From positions 138,415 through 202,414 of the forward strand of contig NZ_CATYWO010000006.1 of the NCBI RefSeq assembly GCF_958405655.1: a stretch of DNA of 64,000 nt, in the 5' to 3' direction. This DNA is from Ralstonia condita. GTDB lineage: Bacteria > Pseudomonadota > Gammaproteobacteria > Burkholderiales > Burkholderiaceae. Positions 32,925 through 41,928 of this stretch are shown here, one piece after another (positions within the stretch are counted from its first letter, which is position 1; each line of letters begins with the position of its first letter). The notes under the pieces are model-generated. The model saw nothing but the letters and a program-made list of their open reading frames with translations. It did no database searches and was not told the DNA's origin. The translations under genes and the position numbers were made by a program.

Positions 32925-35468
32925 ATGACGACGACACTCGCCCCCAATCTTCCGGCCCCTTCGGCCGTTGGCTCCGGCTCGCCGGTTGCAGCCGGCAGCT
33001 CGCGCGCGTCGCACGTCACCTGTTACCACTGCGGCACGGCCCTGGATGCGGGCACTGCCCTCCGCGGCGACATTGCTGGGCACGCCCGCGATTTCTGCTG
33101 CGCAGGCTGCCAGACCGTCGCGCAGACGCTGCACGCCTCCGGCATGGGGCATGTCTACGATGGCCCGATCGCCTTCGCCAAGCCGATTGATGGTGAGCAG
33201 CGCGCCGAAGCCGAAGCCGTATGGGCGACCTATGATCTGCCTGTCATGCGCGAGCGCTTTGTGCGTGCGCGCAACGATGGCACCGAAGACCTTTCCCTGG
33301 CGGTCAGCGGCATGCGTTGCGCCGCATGCGTCTGGCTGATCGAACGCGCCCTGTCGCGCGTGGCGGGCATACGTGAAGCCACCGTCAACTACGCGACCGA
33401 GCGCGTCCGGATAGTTGGCGATGCGGGTGCCATGCGTTTGTCCGACGTGTTTGCCGCCATCGCCGATGTTGGCTACCAGGCCTGGCCAGACCAGCCATCC
33501 GCGCGCCGCTCCGCCGAGGCACGCGAGCGCCGCAGCCTGCTCATCCGTCTGGGCATTGCCATGCTCGGCATGATGCAAGTCATGATGTACGCGTGGCCGG
33601 TGTACCTATACAGCGGCGAGATTCCACTCAATCAGACGCGCCTGATGCAGTGGGCCAGCCTGGTTCTGACGGCGCCGGTGGTCGTGGTCTCGGCAGGCCC
33701 AATCTTTCGCAGTGCGTGGCGACAGGTTCGCCACGTCCACGTTGGCATGGATGTGCCGGTGGCGCTCGGCATCGGTGCGGCGTTCATCGCCAGTGTTGTC
33801 GCCACACTGCGGGGCCACGGCGAGACCTATTTCGACTCGGTCACGATGTTCGTGGCGTTTCTGCTGGCGGCGCGTTACCTGGAACTGCGAGCCAGGCAGA
33901 GCGCCGCATCAGGCGCGGAGGCCCTGGTGCGGCAGTTGCCTGCGACCTGCCGCCGGATCGACGGCGACTCCGGCGCGGTCGAGACCATCCCCGTTGCCGC
34001 CCTCTGCGCGGGGGATTGCGTCGAAGTCCGGGCAGGGGAGGTGCTTCCTGCCGATGGTGTCATCGAGCAGGGCGAGTCCGAAATCGACGAGTCGCTGCTC
34101 TCCGGCGAGAGCGTGCCGCGTCCACGCAGCGCGGGTGCGACGGTGTTGGCCGGAAGCTATAACGTGGTCAGTGCGGTCCGCATGCGGGTGAACCGCGTGG
34201 GCACGCAGACACGCTTGGCCGCGATCGTCGAGTTGCTCGACCGCGCCTTGAACGACAAGCCCCGCATGGCTGAGCTCGCCGATCGCGTGGCAGGCCGCTT
34301 CGTGGCCGTTCTGCTGGGCTGGGCGCTGCTGACGGCGATTGTCTGGTGGTGGATTGACCCCGCCCGTGTCTTTGCGGTCACGGTGGCGGTGCTGGTGGTG
34401 AGCTGCCCGTGCGCGCTGTCGCTGGCCACACCTGCTGCGCTGGCAGCGGCGAGTGGCGTGCTGGCGAGGCGCGGCGTGCTCGTCACGCGAGGGCATGCCA
34501 TCGAAAGCCTGGCCGCCGTGACGGATGTGTTGCTGGACAAGACCGGTACGCTGACTGAAGGGCGCCTGCGGTTGCTGAGCATCGAGACCTACGCGGAGGT
34601 GGATGCCGAGGCCTGTCTGGCCATGGCCTGCGCGATGGAGCAGGCGGAGAATCATCCGATCGCGCAGTCCCTGCGGGCGGCTGCACCGGCCGCGCTGGCG
34701 TTGCCGGCTGTCGGGCGCGCCACGAACGTACCGGGGCAGGGCGTGCATGTGCAGATCGACGCGCAATCCGTACGTCTTGGGACGCGATCGTTCGCCGCCG
34801 CGCGCTATGTAGATCAGCCTGTGGTGTCGACGCGCTATTGCAGTGAGGCGCCGATGGAGGACGTTCCCCCGGCGGCTGCATGCACCACCATCTGGCTCGG
34901 CCGTGACGGCCGGCCGCTCGCACGCTTCACCTTGGCGGATACGCCGCGTAGCGACGCGCCGGCTTGCCTGGATGCGCTCCGAGCCCAAGGCCTGCGATTG
35001 CACCTGGTGTCCGGGGACGCCCCCGAGACTGTCCACTGGTGGGCCAAGCGCCTCGGCATCCACCACGCCATCGGCGGTGCCAGCCCCGAAGACAAACGCG
35101 CCTACGTGCGCGAGCTGCAGGCAGACGGCGCTCGCGTGCTGGCCGTGGGCGATGGGATCAACGACGCGCCATTGCTCGCGCAGGCGCAGGTGTCGATCGC
35201 CATTGGCACTGGCGCACCGCTCGCGCAGGCCGGCGCCGACGCGATCCTGACCGAGCCGCGCCTGCCAGCCATCAGCGAAGCCATATCGATCGGACGTCGC
35301 ACATTGCGCGTGGTGCGCCAGAACCTGGGCTGGGCCTTTGCCTATAACGCTATCAGCATTCCGCTCGCCACCCTGGGGTGGCTGTCGCCGCTGGAGGCGG
35401 GCATCGGCATGTCGGTCTCGTCGCTGCTGGTGGCACTTAACGCGTGGCGTTTGTCGCGGGCGGTTTAG
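32925..35468 (+). CDS. ccoI: Copper-translocating P1B-ATPase CcoI/FixI for cbb3 oxidase assembly
   Basis: Membrane copper pump that supplies the cbb3 oxidase. 847 residues: an N-terminal Cys-rich metal-binding stretch (C33/C36, then FCCAGC), HMA domain with GMRCAACVW (C132/C135), about eight transmembrane helices, the ion-site CPC at 494-496, phosphorylated D538 in DKTGTLTEG, the HP motif NHP, and GDGINDAP. The additional Cys-rich N-terminus is typical of FixI/CcoI. Preceded by a perfect FNR box; followed 8 bp later by ccoS. Confidence 0.95.
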   Translation: MTTTLAPNLPAPSAVGSGSPVAAGSSRASHVTCYHCGTALDAGTALRGDIAGHARDFCCAGCQTVAQTLHASGMGHVYDGPIAFAKPIDGEQRAEAEAVWATYDLPVMRERFVRARNDGTEDLSLAVSGMRCAACVWLIERALSRVAGIREATVNYATERVRIVGDAGAMRLSDVFAAIADVGYQAWPDQPSARRSAEARERRSLLIRLGIAMLGMMQVMMYAWPVYLYSGEIPLNQTRLMQWASLVLTAPVVVVSAGPIFRSAWRQVRHVHVGMDVPVALGIGAAFIASVVATLRGHGETYFDSVTMFVAFLLAARYLELRARQSAASGAEALVRQLPATCRRIDGDSGAVETIPVAALCAGDCVEVRAGEVLPADGVIEQGESEIDESLLSGESVPRPRSAGATVLAGSYNVVSAVRMRVNRVGTQTRLAAIVELLDRALNDKPRMAELADRVAGRFVAVLLGWALLTAIVWWWIDPARVFAVTVAVLVVSCPCALSLATPAALAAASGVLARRGVLVTRGHAIESLAAVTDVLLDKTGTLTEGRLRLLSIETYAEVDAEACLAMACAMEQAENHPIAQSLRAAAPAALALPAVGRATNVPGQGVHVQIDAQSVRLGTRSFAAARYVDQPVVSTRYCSEAPMEDVPPAAACTTIWLGRDGRPLARFTLADTPRSDAPACLDALRAQGLRLHLVSGDAPETVHWWAKRLGIHHAIGGASPEDKRAYVRELQADGARVLAVGDGINDAPLLAQAQVSIAIGTGAPLAQAGADAILTEPRLPAISEAISIGRRTLRVVRQNLGWAFAYNAISIPLATLGWLSPLEAGIGMSVSSLLVALNAWRLSRAV

Positions 35469-35476
35469 GAGGGGAG

Positions 35477-35647
35477 ATGGAAACACTGTTCTTGCTGATT
35501 CCACTGTCGCTGATGGCGGTGGCCGCGATTGTGGGCGCCCTGTGGTGGGCGGTCGGCTCGGGTCAGTACGACGATCTGAAAGCGCCCGCTGAATCGATTT
35601 TGCTGGATCCGGATACCCCTGCGCGCGACACAACGCCGCGCGATTGA
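35477..35647 (+). CDS. ccoS: cbb3-type oxidase assembly protein CcoS
   Basis: 56-residue single-pass membrane protein: METLFLLIPLSLMAVAAIVGALWWAVGSGQYDDL is the conserved CcoS/FixS core, ending with a short acidic tail. Needed for cofactor insertion into the cbb3 oxidase. GGAGGGG lies directly before the ATG. Its short length hides it behind a longer in-frame extension overlapping ccoI; the ATG used here gives the family start. Confidence 0.93.
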   Translation: METLFLLIPLSLMAVAAIVGALWWAVGSGQYDDLKAPAESILLDPDTPARDTTPRD

Positions 35648-35675
35648 ACTGCTTAACCACAATGGCCGGGGTGCC

Positions 35676-35689
35676 TTGACGCACGTCAA
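35676..35689. promoter_or_regulatory. FNR/ANR box before ccoN
   Basis: TTGAC-GCAC-GTCAA, consensus FNR-family site. With its centre at -41.5 the transcription start falls near 35724, with TAACAT (35712-35717) as -10. This rules out the upstream in-frame ATG at 35716 as the ccoN start. Confidence 0.88.
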
Positions 35690-35751
35690 GACCCCGAGGT
35701 CGCCCGATTCTTAACATGACCGCATCAAACCAACTACCTTGGGGAGCAAGC

Positions 35752-37209
35752 ATGGCATCATCCAGCGCGTTGCAGCACACCCAGACCTTCAATTACCGCG
35801 TTGTTCGCCAGTTCTCGATCATGACGATCGTCTGGGGCATCGTTGGTATGGCGGTCGGTGCGCTGATCGCGGCCCAGTTGATCTGGCCGCAACTGAACTT
35901 CGGCGTACCCTGGCTGACGTACGGCCGGTTGCGGCCGCTGCATACGAATGCCGTCATCTTTGCGTTTGGCGGCAGCGCGCTGTTTGCCACTTCGTACTAC
36001 GTCGTGCAGCGTACCTGCCAGGTCCGGCTGCTTTCCGACACGCTGGCGGCCTTTACGTTCTGGGGCTGGCAGGCGGTGATCGTGGCTGCTGTCATCACGC
36101 TGCCGCTGGGCTACACCAGCTCCAAGGAGTACGCAGAACTGGAATGGCCGATCGACATCCTGATCACGCTGGTCTGGGTCGTCTATGCCATCGTGTTCTT
36201 CGGCACCATCCTCAAGCGCAAGACCAAGCACATTTACGTGGCGAACTGGTTCTTCGGCGCCTACATCCTCACGATTGCGCTGCTGCATATCGTCAACAAC
36301 GCCGAACTGCCGGTGACGATGTGGAAGTCGTATTCGGCCTACGCAGGCGTGCAGGACGCGATGGTGCAGTGGTGGTACGGCCATAACGCCGTGGGCTTCT
36401 TCCTGACCACCAGCTTCCTGGGCATGATGTACTACTTCGTGCCCAAGCAGGCCGAGCGTCCGATCTATTCGTATCGGCTCTCGATCGTCCACTTCTGGGC
36501 GCTCAACTTCACCTACATGTGGGCGGGCCCGCACCACCTCCAGTACACGTCGCTGCCGGACTGGGCGCAGTCGCTGGGCATGGTGTTCTCGCTGATCCTG
36601 CTGGCGCCGTCGTGGGGCGGCATGATCAACGGGATCATGACCCTGTCGGGCGCTTGGCACAAACTGCGCACCGATCCGATCCTGAAGTTCCTCGTGGTGG
36701 CGCTGTCGTTCTACGGCATGGCGACGTTCGAGGGTTCGATGATGTCGATCAAGACCGTCAACGCGCTGTCGCACTACACGGACTGGACCATCGGTCACGT
36801 CCACTCCGGCGCGCTCGGCTGGGTCGCGATGATCACCATCGGCTCGATGTACTACATGATTCCGCGCCTGTTCGGCCAGCAGCGCATGTACAGCACGCGC
36901 CTGATCGAAGTGCACTTCTGGGTGGCTACGATCGGGGTGGTCCTCTACATCGCCGCCATGTGGGTCGCCGGTGTGATGCAGGGCCTGATGTGGCGTGCCA
37001 CCGAGCCGGACGGCACGCTCACCTACAGCTTCGTCGAGGCAGTGAAGGCAACGTATCCGTTCTACGTGATCCGTCTGATGGGTGGCCTGTGCTTCCTGGG
37101 CGGCATGCTGCTGATGGCCTTCAACGTGTTCAAGACGATCCAGGGCAACAAGGCGGTCGACGCACCAATTCCTCAACCTGCGCAGGCTCCGCTGGTCGCG
37201 GCACAGTGA
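35752..37209 (+). CDS. ccoN: cbb3 cytochrome c oxidase subunit I (CcoN)
   Basis: Catalytic heme-copper subunit of the high-affinity oxidase. 485 residues with about 12 transmembrane helices; heme and CuB ligand histidines lie in RPLHTNAVIFAFGG, WWYGHNAVGFFLT, WAGPHHLQYTSLPDW and IGHVHSGALGW. Start chosen at the ATG preceded by GGGGAG because the FNR-dependent transcription start lies between it and the earlier ATG. Heads ccoN-O-Q-P-G-H. Confidence 0.97.
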   Translation: MASSSALQHTQTFNYRVVRQFSIMTIVWGIVGMAVGALIAAQLIWPQLNFGVPWLTYGRLRPLHTNAVIFAFGGSALFATSYYVVQRTCQVRLLSDTLAAFTFWGWQAVIVAAVITLPLGYTSSKEYAELEWPIDILITLVWVVYAIVFFGTILKRKTKHIYVANWFFGAYILTIALLHIVNNAELPVTMWKSYSAYAGVQDAMVQWWYGHNAVGFFLTTSFLGMMYYFVPKQAERPIYSYRLSIVHFWALNFTYMWAGPHHLQYTSLPDWAQSLGMVFSLILLAPSWGGMINGIMTLSGAWHKLRTDPILKFLVVALSFYGMATFEGSMMSIKTVNALSHYTDWTIGHVHSGALGWVAMITIGSMYYMIPRLFGQQRMYSTRLIEVHFWVATIGVVLYIAAMWVAGVMQGLMWRATEPDGTLTYSFVEAVKATYPFYVIRLMGGLCFLGGMLLMAFNVFKTIQGNKAVDAPIPQPAQAPLVAAQ

Positions 37210-37219
37210 GGAGACGAAC

Positions 37220-37906
37220 ATGAGCAATCAATCGAACAATCGCTTCTTCACGCACGAGACGCTGGAAAAGAATATCGGTCTGCTGATCGTGATGACGCTC
37301 ATCGTGGTCAGCATCGCCGGTCTGGTGCAGATCGTGCCGTTGTTCTTCCAGCACTCCACGACCGAACCGGTCAAGGGCATCGCGCCGTATTCGCCGCTGC
37401 GGCTGGCCGGGCGCGATATCTACATCCGTGAGGGCTGCGTCGGCTGCCACTCGCAGCAGGTTCGTACGCTGCGGGCTGAAACCGAACGCTATGGCCACTA
37501 TTCGCTGGCCGGCGAATCGGTGTTCGACCACCCGTTCCTGTGGGGCTCGAAGCGTACCGGTCCGGATCTGGCACGCGTCGGCCAGCGCTACTCGGACGAC
37601 TGGCACCGTATCCACCTGCGCGATCCGCGTGAGGTGGTGCCCGAGTCGAACATGCCTTCCTATGCGTGGCTGTCGAAGACACCGCTGGACAACAGCGACA
37701 TCGAAAAGAAGATGCGGGTCCTGCGCAAGCTCGGCGTGCCGTACACGGATGCGCAGATCGCCGGTGCGCGCGAACAGCTCGCCGGCAAGACTGAAGAAGA
37801 TGCCGTGGTGGCGTATCTGCAAGGACTCGGCGTCGAGATGCGCAACCTGCGCGATGTTGCCGGCGCGCCGACCGCGTCGCCTGCCACTGTCGCCGCCAAG
37901 GAGTGA
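37220..37906 (+). CDS. ccoO: cbb3 oxidase mono-heme subunit CcoO
   Basis: Membrane-anchored c-type cytochrome subunit. 228 residues, one N-terminal transmembrane helix (IGLLIVMTLIVVSIAGLVQI), heme-binding CVGCH at about residue 73, and a distal methionine likely in ESNMPSYAWL. Ten bp after ccoN. Confidence 0.97.
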   Translation: MSNQSNNRFFTHETLEKNIGLLIVMTLIVVSIAGLVQIVPLFFQHSTTEPVKGIAPYSPLRLAGRDIYIREGCVGCHSQQVRTLRAETERYGHYSLAGESVFDHPFLWGSKRTGPDLARVGQRYSDDWHRIHLRDPREVVPESNMPSYAWLSKTPLDNSDIEKKMRVLRKLGVPYTDAQIAGAREQLAGKTEEDAVVAYLQGLGVEMRNLRDVAGAPTASPATVAAKE

Positions 37907-37909
37907 GTC

Positions 37910-38092
37910 ATGGCCATGCTGAGCGCAATCGCCACAGCCGTTTTCCTGGTGCTGTTCGTGGGCATCACTTGGTGGGCGTTCTCGGCGCATCGTCGCGCCG
38001 CCAACGAGGAATCGGCCATGCTGCCGTTCTCGCTGCCTGATGAAGCCGAGGTCGCCGGTGCACGCACGTACGCGTCGCGCCCGCATCAATAA
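37910..38092 (+). CDS. ccoQ: cbb3 oxidase subunit CcoQ
   Basis: 60-residue single-pass protein, MAMLSAIATAVFLVLFVGITWWAFSAHRR with a short cytosolic tail ending in LPDEAE. Matches CcoQ/FixQ, which stabilises the ccoN-O-P complex. Only 3 bp after ccoO, 12 bp before ccoP. Confidence 0.93.
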   Translation: MAMLSAIATAVFLVLFVGITWWAFSAHRRAANEESAMLPFSLPDEAEVAGARTYASRPHQ

Positions 38093-38104
38093 GGACACAG
38101 AATC

Positions 38105-39028
38105 ATGAGCGACTTCATTTCGGAGTTTTGGGGGTATTACATCGCGGCGATCGCCTTGGTCGGCATCGTGTGGTGTGTCTGGCTGCTGTTCTCCCAGCGG
38201 CGCATTCAGGTCGCGCCGGGCCATGGCGCCGGCGAGGACACGGGCCACGTGTGGGACGGCGATCTGCGTGAACTGAACAACCCGCTGCCTCGCTGGTGGA
38301 TGTGGATGTTCCTGCTGTCGTGCATCTTCGCCTTGTCGTACCTGATCCTCTACCCGGGCCTGGGTTCATTCGGCGGCGTGCTGGGCTTTTCCACGCGCGG
38401 TGAGTTGGCTGCGCAGCGTGCGGAAGCCGATGCGAAGGTACGTCCGCTCTATGCGCGCTACGCCAGCATGGATATCAAGCAGATCGCCGCGGACCCGCAG
38501 GCACGCGAGATCGGCCAGCGCCTGTTCCTGAATAACTGCGCGCAGTGCCACGGTTCGGATGCCGCCGGTGCGAAGGGTTTTCCCAACCTGACGGATACCG
38601 ATTGGCTCTACGGCGGGGATCCGGACACGATTCTGACCACCATCACCAAGGGCCGCCATGGCGTCATGCCATCGTTGGCCGCAGTGGTGGACGGCAATCA
38701 GGCTGTCAATGTCGCGAACTATGTGCGCTCGCTGTCGGGCCTGTCGTATGACCCCATCAAGGCAGCGCGTGGCGAGCCGACCTTCAAGACGGTCTGCGCC
38801 GCGTGCCACACAGCCACAGGCAAGGGTAACCAGGCGATTGGCGCGCCGAATCTGACCGACCGCGTGTGGCTCTACGGCAGCGCGGAGGCGACGATCGTCG
38901 AGACCATTCTCAAGGGTCGTGACAACACCATGCCCGCGCACGAGAACCTGCTGTCGCCTGAGAAGATCCGTATGCTGGCTGCCTACGTGTGGGGCCTGTC
39001 GAACACTAACCCGAGCGCCCAGCAATGA
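38105..39028 (+). CDS. ccoP: cbb3 oxidase di-heme subunit CcoP
   Basis: 307 residues; two N-terminal transmembrane helices (the beta-proteobacterial long form) and two cytochrome c domains with CAQCH and CAACH, each with a downstream GVMP/TMPAH methionine ligand. Passes electrons to CcoO. Stop overlaps the ccoG start (ATGA). Confidence 0.97.
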   Translation: MSDFISEFWGYYIAAIALVGIVWCVWLLFSQRRIQVAPGHGAGEDTGHVWDGDLRELNNPLPRWWMWMFLLSCIFALSYLILYPGLGSFGGVLGFSTRGELAAQRAEADAKVRPLYARYASMDIKQIAADPQAREIGQRLFLNNCAQCHGSDAAGAKGFPNLTDTDWLYGGDPDTILTTITKGRHGVMPSLAAVVDGNQAVNVANYVRSLSGLSYDPIKAARGEPTFKTVCAACHTATGKGNQAIGAPNLTDRVWLYGSAEATIVETILKGRDNTMPAHENLLSPEKIRMLAAYVWGLSNTNPSAQQ

Positions 39029-40494
39029 GCGACCAAGAACCTGCCTGGCGCCCCATGACGCCCGCCACTTCGGCGGCGGGCGCCGAAGATGCACCGACGG
39101 AGCAGATGCTCTATGAGGTGCGCCGGAAGATCTATCCGCGCGCGGTGACGGGTGCATTCGCGAGTTGGCGCGTCTGGCTGGTGCTGGCGACGCAGGCCGT
39201 CTTTTACGGCCTGCCGTGGCTGCAGTGGCATGGGCGTCAAGCGGTTCTGTTCGATCTCGGTGCGCGCAAGTTCTACCTGTTCGGTTTGGTGCTGTGGCCG
39301 CAGGACGTGATCTACCTGACGCTGCTGCTGGTGTTGTCGGCGCTCGGCCTCTTTCTGTTCACGGCGGTCGCGGGACGGCTGTTTTGCGGCTATGCCTGTC
39401 CGCAGACGGTCTACACCGAGATCTTCATGTGGATCGAGCGGCATATCGAAGGTGACCGCTTTGCCCGTATCCGCCTGGATGGAGAGCGCTGGAGCCCGAG
39501 AAAGCTCCGCTTGAAAGCCGCCAAACATACAGCCTGGGTCCTGATTGCACTGTGGACCGGCTTCTCGTTCGTCGGCTTCTTCACGCCGATCCGCGAGTTG
39601 GGCATGGAGGTGTGGACCCTCTCGCTCGGTCCGTGGCAGACCTTCTGGATGCTCTTTTACGCGTTTGCAACGTGGGGCAATGCCGGTTTCATGCGTGAGC
39701 AGGTCTGTCGGTATATGTGTCCATACGCACGCTTCCAGAGCGTCATGGTGGATCCCGATACCTACGTCGTCACATACGACGCGCAGCGTGGCGAGCCGCG
39801 CGGCAGCCGTTCTCGCAACGCCGACTTCGCGGCGCAAGGTCTGGGCGCATGCGTGGACTGCAGCATCTGCGTGCAGGTGTGCCCGACCGGTATCGATATC
39901 CGCCAGGGCCTGCAGTATGAGTGCATCGGCTGCGGCGCCTGCATTGACGCGTGCGATCAGGTCATGGACAAAATGCGCTATCCGCGCGGCCTGATCCGCT
40001 ACACATCCGAGCGGGCGATGCGGGATCGGTTGAGTCCGAAGGAAGCGCGGCGGCATTTGCTGCGCCCCCGCGTGCTGATCTATACCGCGATCATGTTGGT
40101 GCTCACCACCGGTTTCGTGACCGCGCTGGCGATGCGCAAGCCGCTCAAGGTGGACGTGATTCGAGATCGCGGTGCGCTGGCGCGTGAGGTGGATGGCGAC
40201 AAGATCGAAAACGTCTATCGCCTGCAGCTGATGAATGCGTCTGAACATCCGGTTCGCGTCACCGTCACGGCCGAAGGCCTGCCGGAACTGCAGGTGCTTG
40301 GCGGTCGCGGAGAATCGACGACCCTCGAGTTGGCTCCGGCGGCCAATCGGCTGCTGCCGGTGCTGGTACGCCGTCCAGCCGACGACGTGCCACCTGGCTC
40401 ACACAAGATCCGTTTCGTCATCCAGGCGGACGGCGACGGCGACGGCGACAGTCTCGTGCTGCGCGAGCCGTCGAGCTTTATCGTGCCGCGTTGA
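39025..40494 (+). CDS. ccoG: cbb3 oxidase accessory protein CcoG (RdxA)
   Basis: Membrane ferredoxin-like protein that reduces Cu(II) during cbb3 biogenesis. 489 residues: transmembrane helices in the first 210 residues with CGYACPQTVYTEIFMWIER, two [4Fe-4S] motifs CVDCSICVQVCPTGID and CIGCGACIDACDQVMDK, a further helix, and a periplasmic Ig-like C-terminal domain. Translationally coupled to ccoP. Confidence 0.96.
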   Translation: MSDQEPAWRPMTPATSAAGAEDAPTEQMLYEVRRKIYPRAVTGAFASWRVWLVLATQAVFYGLPWLQWHGRQAVLFDLGARKFYLFGLVLWPQDVIYLTLLLVLSALGLFLFTAVAGRLFCGYACPQTVYTEIFMWIERHIEGDRFARIRLDGERWSPRKLRLKAAKHTAWVLIALWTGFSFVGFFTPIRELGMEVWTLSLGPWQTFWMLFYAFATWGNAGFMREQVCRYMCPYARFQSVMVDPDTYVVTYDAQRGEPRGSRSRNADFAAQGLGACVDCSICVQVCPTGIDIRQGLQYECIGCGACIDACDQVMDKMRYPRGLIRYTSERAMRDRLSPKEARRHLLRPRVLIYTAIMLVLTTGFVTALAMRKPLKVDVIRDRGALAREVDGDKIENVYRLQLMNASEHPVRVTVTAEGLPELQVLGGRGESTTLELAPAANRLLPVLVRRPADDVPPGSHKIRFVIQADGDGDGDSLVLREPSSFIVPR

Positions 40495-40520
40495 CGCGGC
40501 ATCCCCAACAGGAGGCAACG

Positions 40521-40748
40521 ATGCACGCAACGCAATCTTCCGCTCAAGCCCGGCCGTGGTGGCGCGAGCCCTGGCCGTGGCTGCTCATGGCCGGCCCGCT
40601 CGTCGCCATGATCGGATGCGGCGTCACCATCTGGCTGGCGATCTCGCATCCCGATCCGGTCATCCAGGATAACGTTGTGCGGCGCGGTCTGGTCGTGGAG
40701 AAGAGCGTCACCGTGCCGGCCCAAGCCGCTCACGGGGAGGTCCGATGA
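40521..40748 (+). CDS. ccoH: Short CcoH/FixH-family protein
   Basis: 75-residue protein with one transmembrane helix. The block WREPWPWLLMAGPLVAMIGC followed by ISHPDPVIQDNVVRRGLVVE is the recognisable FixH signature (PW-GP...PDP...D...GL), but the periplasmic domain present in rhizobial FixH (about 150 residues) is missing. AGGAGG precedes the ATG. Four-base overlap with the next gene. CcoH is part of the cbb3 assembly complex; the minimal membrane anchor may suffice here. Confidence 0.8.
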   Translation: MHATQSSAQARPWWREPWPWLLMAGPLVAMIGCGVTIWLAISHPDPVIQDNVVRRGLVVEKSVTVPAQAAHGEVR

Positions 40749-40999
40749 AACGCCGACTGCTGATGTGGATCTTGTGGCCGGCGTTCTTGAGCGCCGCGCT
40801 GGCCGAACTAGTGGTCTTCGCGGTGGTGGATCCGGCAGACCTGCGCTTTTTTGGTGAACAGATCACCGTGTCGGCCGAAGCGGTCTACACGGTGTCGTTC
40901 TTTGTGTTCTGGCTGCTGTGTGGCCTATCCAGCGCGCTCACGCTGTATGTGTCGCCTGGCATCGGCAAGTTGGAGGCGCACGAGCATCCGCTCGTTTGA
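40745..40999 (+). CDS. Small two-helix membrane protein in the cco operon
   Basis: 84 residues, two hydrophobic helices (WILWPAFLSAALAELVVFAVV and VYTVSFFVFWLLCGLSSALTLYV). Overlaps ccoH by ATGA, so it is translationally coupled to the cbb3 assembly genes. I do not recognise a characterised family; position implies a role in oxidase assembly or function. Converges on fnr with 19 bp between stops. Confidence 0.75.
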   Translation: MKRRLLMWILWPAFLSAALAELVVFAVVDPADLRFFGEQITVSAEAVYTVSFFVFWLLCGLSSALTLYVSPGIGKLEAHEHPLV

Positions 41000-41018
41000 G
41001 CGGATGCAGGCAGACGGT

Positions 41019-41747
41019 TCAGCTGGCCTGGCCGCTCATCACGTGGCGCAGGCCGGCCATGTCGATCAGCTTGACGTGTCGCTGGCGGATCTGGATCAGA
41101 CCCGCCTCGGCAAAGCGCGAGAACAAGCGGCTGACGGTTTCGAGCTTCAGGCCCAGGTAGCTGCCAAGCTCTTCGCGGCTCATGCGCAGCACGAACTCCG
41201 TCGAAGAATACCCGCGCTGGGCAGAGCGCTTGGACAGATTGAGCAGGAAAGCGGCCAGACGCTCTTCGGCCCGCATCGAACCGAGCGTCAGCAGCATCTG
41301 GTGATCTTGTGAGATCTCCTTGCTCATCAGGCGCAGGAACTGATGCTGCAACGAAGGGAGTCGGCGTGAGAGCTGCTGCAACTGGTCATAGCGGACCACG
41401 CAGACTTCGGTGTCTTCCAGGGCAGTGGCGTCGGACACGTGCCGCATGTCGCCGATGCCATCCAGTCCGACAATCTCGCCCGGCAGATGGAAGCCGGTGA
41501 TCTGATGACGGCCGTCCTCGAGGGTGAGGTGGGTCTTGAGCGTACCGAAACGAATGCCATAGACGCCCTCGAGAGGTTCGCCGAGGGCATACAGCGTTTG
41601 CCCCTTCTTGACGCGGATGCGCTCCGACACCAGCTCATCCATTTTGCGTACATCGTCCGAATTCATTCCCACTGGCAGGCAGATTTGCCCGAGTACACAA
41701 GTGGAGCAACGCGAGGCTTGGTCGGAAAGTGCGATTCGTGTAAGCAC
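41019..41747 (-). CDS. fnr: FNR-type oxygen-sensing transcription regulator
   Basis: 242 residues of the CRP/FNR family with a full [4Fe-4S] ligand set: C14, C17, C23 and C116, with the same spacing as E. coli FNR (Cx2Cx5C and 93 residues to the fourth). The helix-turn-helix MSREELGSYLGLKLETVSRLFSRF has the E..SR recognition signature expected to read TTGAT/C sites. It therefore probably activates ccoI and ccoN at the two perfect boxes in this window. GTG start without a clear ribosome site; the next ATG would lose three cysteines. A TATAAT -10 lies on the minus strand at 41811-41816. Confidence 0.95.
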   Translation of the reverse strand: MLTRIALSDQASRCSTCVLGQICLPVGMNSDDVRKMDELVSERIRVKKGQTLYALGEPLEGVYGIRFGTLKTHLTLEDGRHQITGFHLPGEIVGLDGIGDMRHVSDATALEDTEVCVVRYDQLQQLSRRLPSLQHQFLRLMSKEISQDHQMLLTLGSMRAEERLAAFLLNLSKRSAQRGYSSTEFVLRMSREELGSYLGLKLETVSRLFSRFAEAGLIQIRQRHVKLIDMAGLRHVMSGQAS

Positions 41748-41810
41748 GGGTGGGGGCGAATGACTTTCGAGTTGGTGAAGTAGGAAATTCTTATGGTGCA
41801 GCTGCGCTTT

Positions 41811-41816
41811 ATTATA
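41811..41816 (-). promoter_or_regulatory. -10 element of fnr
   Basis: TATAAT on the minus strand, 64 bases before the fnr GTG. No good -35 hexamer; no FNR box at -41.5. Confidence 0.45.
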
Positions 41817-41928
41817 ACGATGACCTTGCGCTTATCGGACGTTTCCGATGTGGTGAATCGCGTGAAATGCGCTTAATTCCCGAAAGCCGGTCAATAACCT
41901 TAGCCCATATCAAAAGAGCATCACAAAG

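Noticed and set aside
35716..35751. Earlier ATG for ccoN
   Set aside because: Lies upstream of the start predicted by the FNR box and lacks a ribosome site; the ATG at 35752 has GGGGAG.
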